Below are positions 1 through 6,011 of a stretch of DNA of 7,027 nucleotides, piece by piece. The DNA is from Planctomycetota bacterium (GTDB lineage Bacteria > Planctomycetota > UBA8108 > UBA1146 > JAJFFE01). The notes below the pieces were generated by a model. That model worked only from the letters and a program-made list of their open reading frames with translations, searched no databases and was not told the origin of the DNA. The position numbers and the translations under genes were made by a program. How positions within the stretch are numbered: position 1 is the first letter of the stretch; the number at the start of each line of letters is the position of its first letter. Where the stretch lies: contig JAGQRC010000184.1 in the NCBI GenBank assembly GCA_020425835.1, positions 1 to 7,027 of the forward strand, in the 5' to 3' direction.

Positions 1-16
1 GTCTGAGTCGCTTCCG

Positions 17-70
17 CACAGAGCGCAGAAACACAGAGCGCAGAAACACAGAGCGCAGAAACACAGAGCG
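17..70. repeat. 15-bp tandem repeat, about 3.6 copies
   Basis: The unit CACAGAGCGCAGAAA occurs perfectly at 17-31, 32-46 and 47-61, with a partial fourth copy (CACAGAGCG) at 62-70. The last partial copy runs straight into the left arm of the hairpin at 65-106. It lies just beyond the stop of the leftward yraN-like gene, so it is probably untranslated. Read on the minus strand each unit supplies a short TTT run after the hairpin. No coding sense is apparent. Probable origin is replication slippage; copy number may vary between strains. Confidence 0.93.
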
Positions 71-106
71 AGCGTGAGGTCCGGCTGCGGTCCTCACGCT
101 CGCTCT
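65..106 (-). terminator. Strong stem-loop, likely intrinsic terminator
   Basis: Bases 65-79 and 92-106 are perfect 15-bp inverted complements. The 12-base loop can add three more pairs (81-83 with 88-90) around a GCTG tetraloop. The hairpin starts 7 bases past the stop codon of the minus-strand YraN-like gene. On the minus strand it is followed by GTGTTTCTG, a modest T-rich stretch. The plus strand also has a T-containing flank (CTTCGTTTC), so it could work in both directions for a gene entering from the left edge. The stem and position are seen; the terminator role is inferred. Confidence 0.7.
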
Positions 107-113
107 CTTCGTT

Positions 114-599
114 TCAGGAATCTCGTCGCGCGTGCCGATCGCACTCGCCGAGCGCCCCGACCTCGCGCTCGATCGTCGGCCAACCCCACCGGCGCTCCGA
201 CCAGTGAACGCCGATCACGTCGATCCGGATGCCGCTCGTCGGTCGACCGTACTCGGCGTCGATCCACTGCGCGGCGCGCACGAGTCGCGCCCGCTGGTCC
301 GCGTGGATGTTGATCTCGCCCGGTCCGTGACGCGACTTCACCTCGACCACCACGAGATCGGAGCCGTCGACGACGACCAGATCGACTTCGGCGAACGGCG
401 TGGGGAAGCGGCGCGCGAGGAGGTGCGCGCCCTGCGCGCGGAGCCACCAACCCGCGAGCCACTCGGCGCGCCGACCCTGGACCGGGCGCGGGTCCGTCGG
501 GCAATCGACCGATGACCGTCGAAGCCATCGCGAGTGTTCGACGAGGAAGCGAGTCAGACGCCGGGTGATCCGTCGGAGCGATCGACGAACACACTTCAT
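114..599 (-). CDS. yraN: YraN/UPF0102 family nuclease-fold protein
   Basis: 161 aa. The UPF0102 core spans about residues 42-145. It opens with GRRAEWLAGWWLRAQGAHLL, then AEVDLVVVDG (D73), then VVVEVKSR (E86, K88), and later a RIDVIGV strand. E46, D73 and the E-x-K pair match the restriction-endonuclease-like active site of this family, which occurs widely in bacteria and whose exact role is unsettled. Two things are unusual: the usual GEID is AEVD, and about 40 very basic residues precede the core (E. coli YraN is about 131 aa in total). The ATG at 599 is chosen because GGAGGG lies 4 bases upstream; a start nearer residue 40 lacks similar support. The gene follows the proline dehydrogenase on the same strand after a 109-base gap and ends at the hairpin 65-106, so the two may be cotranscribed. 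Confidence 0.9.
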   Translation of the reverse strand: MKCVRRSLRRITRRLTRFLVEHSRWLRRSSVDCPTDPRPVQGRRAEWLAGWWLRAQGAHLLARRFPTPFAEVDLVVVDGSDLVVVEVKSRHGPGEINIHADQRARLVRAAQWIDAEYGRPTSGIRIDVIGVHWSERRWGWPTIEREVGALGECDRHARRDS

Positions 600-708
600 G
601 GGTCCCTCCGAGCTCGATCAGCTCTGGGGGGGCGCGGCGACGCCGGGGCAGGTGGCACCCAACTTCGCAGGGAACGGTCGGGCGCGCAACCCGCGGACCG
701 AGGTCGTC

Positions 709-1609
709 TCAGCTCCGCGTGAAGACACCCTTCATCACATGACTCGCGATCTGTGGGTTCTCGCGGAGCCGGCGGATCGAGTAGGGGAACCAGTCGACGC
801 CGAACGGGACGTAGACCCGCAACGGGTGTCCCGCTTCGACGAGCTGCGTGCGCAACCGCTCGGTCACCCCGAGGAGCATCTGGAACTCGTAGCGCTCCTT
901 CGGAGTGCGGAGCTCCTCGACCTGTCGGATCGCGTCCTGGACGAGCACCTCGTCGTGCGTGGCGATACCCACTTTCGTCGCGCCCTCGCGCAGGAGGATC
1001 TGCAGGAGCGACTTGTACGAGTCGCGCACCTCCTCCCGCTCCTGGAACGCGACCGACTCCGGCTCCCGGTAGATCCCCTTGCAGAGTCGCAGGTGGGTGG
1101 GGCCCTCTTCGAGGAGCGCGCGGATGTCGGACTCCGTCCGGCGGAGGTAGGCCTGAACCACGGTGCCGACGTTGGTGAACTCGGTGCGCAGGCGTCGATA
1201 GATGTCGAGGGTCACGGTGGTGACGCTCGAGTCCTCCATGTCGATGCGGATGAAGTTTCCGCGCTCGGCTGCGTGACTCCACCAGCTCCCGGGCGATCCG
1301 TTCTGCGAGGTCGGTCCCCAGACGTAGGCCCATCTGCGACAGCTTCACCGAGATGTTGCAGTCGAGGCCGCGCTCGGCGATCGCCTCGAGCGCGCGAAGA
1401 TAGGTGTCGCGGCTCCTCTCCGCCTGGGCGACCTCGGTCGAGTCCTCGCCGAGCACGTCGAGCGTCGCGCTCATGCCGTCTCGGTTCAGGTTCGCGACGA
1501 GATCGAGCGCGGCCTCGAGGGTCTCGCCGGCGATGTAGCGTTTGGACACTCGCCACACCAACGACCGGGGGACGTACGGCAGCAGGGCGACGACGAGTCG
1601 GTTGATCAT
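709..1609 (-). pseudogene. Proline dehydrogenase, split by a one-base frameshift
   Basis: Monofunctional, FAD-dependent proline dehydrogenase, which oxidises proline to pyrroline-5-carboxylate. Residues 1-111 (1609-1277) carry NISVKLSQMGLRL with the conserved Lys. The remainder (from 1275) reads HAAERGNFIRIDMEDSS, then VGTVVQAYLRR, LRLCKGIYREP, VGIATHDEVL, YEFQMLLGV and YVPFGVDWFPYSIRRLRENP. The paired Arg of the last motif and the Asp of RIDMED are known active-site residues of the family. The halves lie in different frames. Dropping one base near 1276 (minus-strand GTGGAGtCACGCAGCC) restores a continuous protein of about 299 aa, the usual length for the single-domain enzyme. No slippery heptamer is visible, so a mutation or assembly error is likelier than programmed shifting. 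The ATG at 1609 has only a weak ribosome binding site. No partner P5C dehydrogenase is in the window. Confidence 0.92.
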
Positions 1610-2123
1610 TCTTGGCTTTCCCGGAGAAGGGCCGGACCCTGCTCGAACCGCGGCCACGGAGGCGGAAGGCGTTGGCTGGCGAAGGAAGACCGGCGGATTC
1701 GACCTCGTGGGGTCGCCGAGATCGAATTCGTTCGCACGGCGTAGCCAGCGAACGTCTCCCACCTTCGGAGCCGCGAGCTCACGATCCGGCCTGGCAGCCC
1801 GTCGAAGTGCTCATTCCGGCCGAGGGCCCGAGCATCCGGCGGCCAGCACTCCCGCCGAAACTCGACGTCTCCACCAATACGCCTGCGTTTCGTCGGATCC
1901 GTCGCTTCGGCGCCAGCCGGACCGGTGCGCTGCGGCCTCGAAATCGACTCTCGGCTCGAAAGCAGTGGCTCAACGGACTGCCGACAATCTACTCGCGAGC
2001 CGGACGGGCTACCACAGATCTGACCCGCGCGAATCGCCGGATCGAGACGGAGTTCTCGACGCCGGCGCCTGGCGTGGGTCCAATGTCCACAGGTCACCCT
2101 CGAGACCTGGGACCGGAGCAGCC
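1610..2123. other. 514-base divergent intergenic region
   Basis: This lies between the leftward proline dehydrogenase and the rightward membrane protein gene, so it should hold promoters for both. Open frames exist on both strands, but their translations are Arg/Pro/Ser-rich, lack any domain pattern and look like high-GC chance frames. The minus-strand frame runs upstream in phase with the dehydrogenase to an ATG at 1762, but the extra residues have no resemblance to the family. I could not identify a convincing promoter, riboswitch or repeat. Confidence 0.5.
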
Positions 2124-2618
2124 TTGATCGAACCGATGCCCGAAGCGGAGCCCACGCTCGCCGCGTCCTCCGACGTCGCGCCGACCGCGGAGTCGACCCA
2201 GCGCGCGTGGGTGGACACGCCGTCGCCGCGCCCGCCGCTGCCGTTCACGCTCCGACTGTTGGTCGTCTATCTCCTCGTCGAGGCGGTCATCCTGCTGGGC
2301 GGGCTCGGGTACCGCTACTTCGGGACGACCCACTTCCGGCTGGGGCGCGACGATCTCTGGACCATCCTGATCGGCGCGTTCTATCTCCTCCTCATCCCGC
2401 AGGTCCTCGTGCGAAGCATCGCCGCGCGGATCTCGCTGACCGTCGTCTTCGCCGTGCAGATCGGTGTCTTCCTGTTCAGCTACGTGCTCCAGTCGCCCGA
2501 GGGGTGGTGGCAAGACACCGAGCTCGGACGCTTCCAGGCGATCGGTCGCGTGGTCTTCTTCTCGGTGTACATCGCGCTCCTCAATCGGCCGCCGATCTCC
2601 TCGGTGCTCCGCGACTGA
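2124..2618 (+). CDS. Small four-helix membrane protein, unknown function
   Basis: 164 aa from a TTG at 2124. GGAG at 2115-2118 lies 5 bases upstream of that TTG, whereas the in-frame ATG at 2136 (160 aa) has no ribosome binding site at a workable distance. The first 38 residues are acidic and proline-rich, probably cytoplasmic. Four hydrophobic stretches follow: about 42-64 (LLVVYLLVEAVILLGGLGY), 78-97 (WTILIGAFYLLLIPQVLV), 100-122 (SLTVVFAVQIGVFLFSYVL) and 138-153 (VVFFSVYIALLN). Between helices 3 and 4 is a polar loop with QSPEGWWQDTE. I recognise no family. The next gene starts 19 bases after the stop on the same strand, so the two probably form an operon and may act together at the membrane. 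Confidence 0.8.
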   Translation: MIEPMPEAEPTLAASSDVAPTAESTQRAWVDTPSPRPPLPFTLRLLVVYLLVEAVILLGGLGYRYFGTTHFRLGRDDLWTILIGAFYLLLIPQVLVRSIAARISLTVVFAVQIGVFLFSYVLQSPEGWWQDTELGRFQAIGRVVFFSVYIALLNRPPISSVLRD

Positions 2619-2637
2619 ACAGAGACGAGAGGCTCCG

Positions 2638-3486
2638 ATGAACCTACCGACCCCGAACCGCCGGCGCGCCCGTCTCGCCCGAGCGCTGATCGTCGCCGTG
2701 GGGATCGGGCTCGGGGGATCGTCGTTCGTCGAATCGGCCGATCCGGAGGCGCCGCCGGTCGATCCACGACGCCAGGTTCGCGAGGCGGTCGCCCAAGCGT
2801 CGGAGGCGAAGAGCCTCCATTCGACTTGGTATTTCTGGATCGGCACCGCCGATAGTCGCGATCACGAGATCGATGCCACGCGCTTCTACCAGGAGTACGA
2901 GATCGACCACTACGGCCGATGGATGGCGATCCCCGCGTTGGAGCTGTTCCGCTTCGACCATCGCGGCGTGATCCGAGGACCGAAGGGTTGGCAGATCGAC
3001 TCGGGGCACGTGATCGGTCGCTGGATCTCATCGCTCGTGCAACATCCGGTCGTGGCGATCGCGGAAGCGTTCAAGGCGGGCAAGCCGGAGGCGATCACGA
3101 CCGCGGACGGCCCGCGCCTGCGCGTGGCCTTGCCGGAGAAGCTCGCGGCGCGCCACTGGGAGCGCGTGGTGCAAGCGCGCTGTCTGGCGCATCCCGGAGA
3201 GGATCTCTCGCCGATCCTCGGTCGGGTCGACGCGACGAAGCTCGAGGGCAGCGCGGAGCTCCGGATCGACGACGGTCTGCCGGTCGAGCTGTGGATCACC
3301 GTCGCGGTGCGCCTCGCGCCCAAGGCGTCGGCCCTCCGACAGCCTCCCAAGGAGCGCGGGGATGATCGCGTGGACTATCGCGACCAGGAGCACCTCGTCG
3401 TGCGCCACCGCTACGTGCTGTCGCGTTTCGATCAGGTCGGACCGATCGAAGTGCCCGCAGAAGCACGGAAGATGCTCGAGCGCTGA
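2638..3486 (+). CDS. Exported protein, possible LolA/LppX-like fold
   Basis: 282 aa from the ATG at 2638, preceded by GAGAGG with 5-base spacing. The N-terminus is a classic signal peptide: Arg-rich to residue 15, a hydrophobic core ALIVAVGIGLGGSSFV, and a likely cut near VESA-DP (about residue 34). No lipobox Cys is present, so a soluble periplasmic or secreted product is expected. The mature part alternates polar and hydrophobic residues as in a beta-rich fold. It contains WYFWIGTADS, GVIRGPKGWQIDSG, GSAELRIDDGLPVELWITV and a closing RHRYVLSRFDQVGPIEVPAE. The 'GLPVEL ... YxxSxFDxxGPIEVP' layout resembles LolA/LppX-type lipoprotein carriers, but this is a weak resemblance by eye. It lies 19 bases after the membrane protein gene. 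It ends 3 bases from the convergent deacylase, leaving no room for a terminator between them. Confidence 0.85.
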   Translation: MNLPTPNRRRARLARALIVAVGIGLGGSSFVESADPEAPPVDPRRQVREAVAQASEAKSLHSTWYFWIGTADSRDHEIDATRFYQEYEIDHYGRWMAIPALELFRFDHRGVIRGPKGWQIDSGHVIGRWISSLVQHPVVAIAEAFKAGKPEAITTADGPRLRVALPEKLAARHWERVVQARCLAHPGEDLSPILGRVDATKLEGSAELRIDDGLPVELWITVAVRLAPKASALRQPPKERGDDRVDYRDQEHLVVRHRYVLSRFDQVGPIEVPAEARKMLER

Positions 3487-3489
3487 GAC

Positions 3490-3978
3490 TCAGGGGCGAT
3501 CCCGGTCGGTCGACAGCCCTCGGACCACGATCGGGTCGACCAGCTCCTCGTAGTCCGAGGTCGAGAGCTGGATCACCATCTCGTGGCTCCCCGCATTGAA
3601 CGTGATCCGGTCGTTCTCGCAGAGCGATGGAGCGATGAAGACCGGCATCCCGTACAGGTTCCCGAACGGTGGGATCGCTCCGGGGTCACAGTCCGGGAAC
3701 CAATGTCGGATGCGCCACTCCTTCGCCAGCTTGATGGCCGAGGCGCCGAGGTAGGCACGGAGGACATCCAGGTCGACGTGCTCGGGCGCCGGGATCACCG
3801 CCATGACGGCATCGCGATGATCGACGAGCGCGATGACGGCCTTGGCGAACTCGTGGCCCGGGACGTGAGTGTGCTCCGACGTCTCCAGGGCGGTGAAGTC
3901 GGTGACGTGGGGGATGGTCTCGTAGCAGACGTAGTGTCGATCGAGCGTCTGCTTGATCCGATCGGCAACCACGGACAT
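3490..3978 (-). CDS. YbaK/EbsC-type aminoacyl-tRNA deacylase
   Basis: 162 aa, a full-length single YbaK/ProRS-editing domain. The family hydrolyses mischarged aminoacyl-tRNAs (for example Cys-tRNA(Pro) or Ala-tRNA(Pro)) in the cytoplasm. Visible marks are HYVCYETIPHV near the N-terminus, PGHEFAKAVIALVD with Lys46 (same position as the essential Lys46 of E. coli YbaK), YLGASAIKLAKEW, and the glycine-rich GAIPPFGNLYGMPVFI (from G100), which corresponds to the substrate-binding G-x-x-x-P-x-G loop. The ATG at 3978 has AGGAG seven bases upstream; longer in-frame extensions up to 4479 read as noise. Exact specificity cannot be told from sequence. The gene runs tail to tail against the exported-protein gene with a 3-base gap, so transcripts from the two strands must overlap unless one terminates early. 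Confidence 0.93.
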   Translation of the reverse strand: MSVVADRIKQTLDRHYVCYETIPHVTDFTALETSEHTHVPGHEFAKAVIALVDHRDAVMAVIPAPEHVDLDVLRAYLGASAIKLAKEWRIRHWFPDCDPGAIPPFGNLYGMPVFIAPSLCENDRITFNAGSHEMVIQLSTSDYEELVDPIVVRGLSTDRDRP

Positions 3979-4272
3979 CGCGTGGCTCCTCTCCGAAGCG
4001 GGTCTCTGCCTCGGCGCTCGGATCGCAGTGGCCCTTTGCTGGGCGAACGGCGGGGAGCGCCGCGCTGTTACTCCTGTTCGTCGCGTCTGCCCCCGTCTGC
4101 GACTCGCTCCGCGAACTCCATGATAGCCGCCGATGCGCGGCGGCCAATCGTCGGTCCCGTTGGACTTCGCAAGCCCCGCCGCCTGCGCCCCGCCCGGCTG
4201 GGCTGGCGCTGGGAAGCGGCGCGGCGGCGGAAGCCTCGACATCCCGAACCCGTCCGGCCTTACCCCGCGCGT

Positions 4273-4428
4273 CACGACTTCGACGGCGACGGTGTGGTGG
4301 ACTTGAGCGACGTGATCGCCGAACTCCAGTACCTGTTTCTGCAAGGACCACCGCCGGCCTGACCCTGGCCCGAGTGTCGAGTGGTGGCGGACGATCCGTT
4401 GCCGTGCGCGCTCGAGGGTTGTCCGTGA
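4273..4428 (+). pseudogene. Decayed EF-hand/Cys tail of a secreted protein
   Basis: In one frame the plus strand reads HDFDGDGVVDLSDVIAEL, then QYLFLQGPPPA, a TGA stop (4360-4362), then PWPECRVVADDPLPCALEGCP and a second TGA. This matches the end of the intact secreted protein at 4841-5674: an EF-hand loop, GPPP, PxPEC, and a last Cys-Pro just before the stop. The coding signature resumes after the internal TGA and ends where the family ends, so the stop is a nonsense change in a former gene. Only one of the usual two EF-hand loops remains, and I see no signal peptide or cargo domain upstream in this frame. TGA ends every intact gene here, so recoding of this TGA is unlikely. Confidence 0.8.
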
Positions 4429-4475
4429 TCCGATTCGTTCGAGGTCGGGACCGAACGCCGACCGCTTAGACTCCG

Positions 4476-4720
4476 TCACGCCCGCCGCCGTCCAAGCCCT
4501 TTCGCGATAGACCGAAAGGCGTCGACGACCTCGGTGAGATTGACGAAGGTCCAGACGTCGGTGTCTCGTGCCTCCCGCAGAAGCTTGGTCAGCAGACGCA
4601 GGCGTTCAGGAGGTCCGGTCCACGCAGTCGGGACTCGAACTCATCGATCGACAGGTCTTCATCCCACAAGAAGTAGGGCCCGTGATCGCGTTCGCGAAAG
4701 TCGGTGGTCGTCGGCTTCAT
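4476..4720 (-). pseudogene. Frameshifted small gene of unrecognised family
   Basis: From the ATG at 4720 the minus strand reads MKPTTTDFRERDHGPYFLWD, then EDLSIDEFESRLRGPDL. It then leaves frame near 4608-4612 and continues in the next frame from 4607 as ERLRLLTKLLREARDTDVWT, FVNLTEVVDAFRSIAKGLGRRRA and TGA. Both segments have natural protein composition, unlike the Arg/Ser-rich shadow frames around them, and join sensibly (LRGPD-ERLRLL) if one base is missing or two are extra. The combined product is about 80 aa. From memory it resembles small bacterial hypothetical proteins with an LLREARDTDVW core that normally run on past LGRRRAFWEF, so the C-terminus also appears lost; treat this as recollection, not a search result. 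There is no good ribosome binding site before the ATG. Confidence 0.68.
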
Positions 4721-4840
4721 GGAGAGAGATGTACGCCACCTCGGTGCAGTTCAGCGGAAGTGCACTCCGCCGACTCGACTCCGCCGTCATCCATGGTAGG
4801 GTCCTGGGGTGAATGAACTCCAAGAGGAATGGGAGCCCGA

Positions 4841-5674
4841 ATGAGAGCCGCCATCGCCATCGTCTTCGCTCTGCTCATCGCTTTCGCCGTGGCACCGACG
4901 GCTCGGGGCGATCAGATCGTCCAGTCGGGTTCGCTGTCCGGCTTCGGTGCCCCCGCCGTGCAGGACCTGATTCTCGATCAGTTCGACGACCAGGGCGGCA
5001 CCCTCGCGCTCAACTTCGTCCAGCTCGATTTCCTGACCAGCACCAGCGGCGGGTTCACTACCGACGGCAGCGGGATCGCCGTAGACATTCTCTCTCGTCT
5101 GACCGCGGACTACTCACTGGGCTCCGATCTCCTCGCGGAGACGGAGGCGCTGATCCAGATGACGGTGCCCAACCCGGCCGGGACGCCCCCGTTCGCCGCC
5201 AGCGTGTTCGACACCGACACCGCGCAAGCTCAGGTCACGGGTGCGCAGTTGGCGCCGTGGGTCGGCGCGGGTGACGTGACGCTCTCGGTCTTCACCGAGT
5301 TCGTGGTCTCGGAGACTCCGGCCGGCGTCATCGGTTTCGGTGCGGGCGGGACCGTCCAGTACACCGTGACCTACGACTACGACTTGGCTCCCGATGATCT
5401 CCTGAGCCGGGGCGACTCGAACGGCGACGGCCTCTTCGACATCGCCGACGCGATCTTCTCTCTCGCGACGCTGTTCATCATGGGCTCTCCCGACCCCGGC
5501 TGCCTGGACGCGGCGGATGCGAACGACGACGGCGTCTTCGACATCTCGGACGCGATCTACACGCTGTCGGCGTTGTTCACGGCGGGCCCGCCTCCGCCCG
5601 CGCCCCACCCGGAGTGCGGGATCGACGAGACCGGCGACCTCCTCGGCTGCGCCGAACCGGGGATCTGCCCCTGA
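4841..5674 (+). CDS. Secreted beta-domain protein with double EF-hand tail
   Basis: 277 aa from the ATG at 4841, chosen over the ATG at 4829 because GGGAG sits 5 bases before it. Residues 1-23 are a signal peptide (IAIVFALLIAFAVAPTARG). Residues about 24-182 form a beta-rich domain resembling the 'choice-of-anchor E' domain of surface proteins, with DQFDDQGGTLALNFVQLDFL early and GTVQYTVTYDYDL at its end. Then come two EF-hand (dockerin-like) loops, GDSNGDGLFDIADAI (from G191) and ADANDDGVFDISDAI (from A225), each with Asp/Asn at calcium-ligand positions. They are followed by GPPPPAPHPEC and a tail ending in ICP, with Cys at 221, 259, 270 and 276. The product is probably exported and binds calcium. 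In relatives a PEP-CTERM anchor often takes the place of this tail, so the tail may be a sorting or attachment module (inference). Confidence 0.87.
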   Translation: MRAAIAIVFALLIAFAVAPTARGDQIVQSGSLSGFGAPAVQDLILDQFDDQGGTLALNFVQLDFLTSTSGGFTTDGSGIAVDILSRLTADYSLGSDLLAETEALIQMTVPNPAGTPPFAASVFDTDTAQAQVTGAQLAPWVGAGDVTLSVFTEFVVSETPAGVIGFGAGGTVQYTVTYDYDLAPDDLLSRGDSNGDGLFDIADAIFSLATLFIMGSPDPGCLDAADANDDGVFDISDAIYTLSALFTAGPPPPAPHPECGIDETGDLLGCAEPGICP

Positions 5675-5714
5675 GTCCGGGCCGTCGATCCAGCCTCGCC
5701 GCGCGAAGTGATCG

Positions 5715-5741
5715 GCGTGGCCCCCGGGAGCGGGGCCACGC
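5715..5741. terminator. GC-rich hairpin between convergent EF-hand genes
   Basis: Bases 5715-5724 (GCGTGGCCCC) pair perfectly with 5732-5741 across a 7-base loop. It starts 41 bases after the stop of the intact secreted protein and abuts the point where the minus-strand EF-hand remnant loses its coding pattern. No T-run follows on either strand, so it is a possible but not classical terminator serving two convergent genes. Confidence 0.5.
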
Positions 5742-5750
5742 GGACGTCGG

Positions 5751-6011
5751 GCCATCGTTCGCGTCCGCCGCGTCTTCGCAGGGCAGAGATATCGCGCCGG
5801 CGAAGAGATACTCGAGCGTCGCGACCGGATCGGCGATGTCGACCCCCGAATCGAGATGGGTGTCTCCGCGCCGGAAGGGCTCCTCCACTTGTCCGGCCTA
5901 CGCCGGTCCGGCCAACGAGCCGACCAGCAGTGCGATCGCGGCCCCTCGCCACAGGTTCGCATGGCTCGGAGTGGTACCGGAGTTGGAGATGGACTTCGTC
6001 GAAGCGGACAT
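5751..6011 (-). pseudogene. Signal peptide plus EF-hand tail, broken by TAG
   Basis: The ATG at 6011 has GGGAG five bases upstream and begins MSASTKSISNSGTTPSHANL followed by WRGAAIALLVGSLAGPA, a good signal peptide (37 aa). A TAG at 5898-5900 follows. In the same frame the sequence continues AGQVEEPFRRGDTHLDSGVD, then IADPVATLEYLFAG and CEDAADAND. That is one whole EF-hand loop and the start of a second, after which the family pattern stops at about 5751. In this gene the tail follows the signal peptide directly, with no cargo domain. Codons before and after TAG are in phase, so a single nonsense change explains the first break; loss of the second loop is a separate truncation or deletion. 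The gene is convergent with the intact secreted protein and related to it at the tail. Confidence 0.8.

Noticed and set aside
1267..1280. Programmed ribosomal frameshift in proline dehydrogenase
   Set aside because: No slippery heptamer, homopolymer or Shine-Dalgarno-like stimulator is visible at the site.
400..1605. Long plus-strand open frame (401 codons) across the dehydrogenase
   Set aside because: It is antisense to proline dehydrogenase and YraN. Its residues mirror their codons, and it has no domain pattern or ribosome binding site.
596..1762. A single 388-residue minus-strand protein
   Set aside because: Only residues from 1609 to about 1277 are real. The part before 1609 is untranslated-like, and the part after the frameshift is out-of-frame noise.
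3508..3541. GGTCGAC/GTCGACC inverted repeat as a terminator between the convergent genes
   Set aside because: A stem of 7 bp with a 20-base loop and no T-run, inside the deacylase coding end; too weak.
4436..4457. CGTTCG/CGAACG hairpin after the decayed EF-hand tail
   Set aside because: Short, bulged and without a T-run. It could be a vestigial terminator but cannot be supported.
4534..4816. Plus-strand open frames of 92 and 82 codons
   Set aside because: They are antisense to the frameshifted minus-strand gene, which has far more protein-like sequence.
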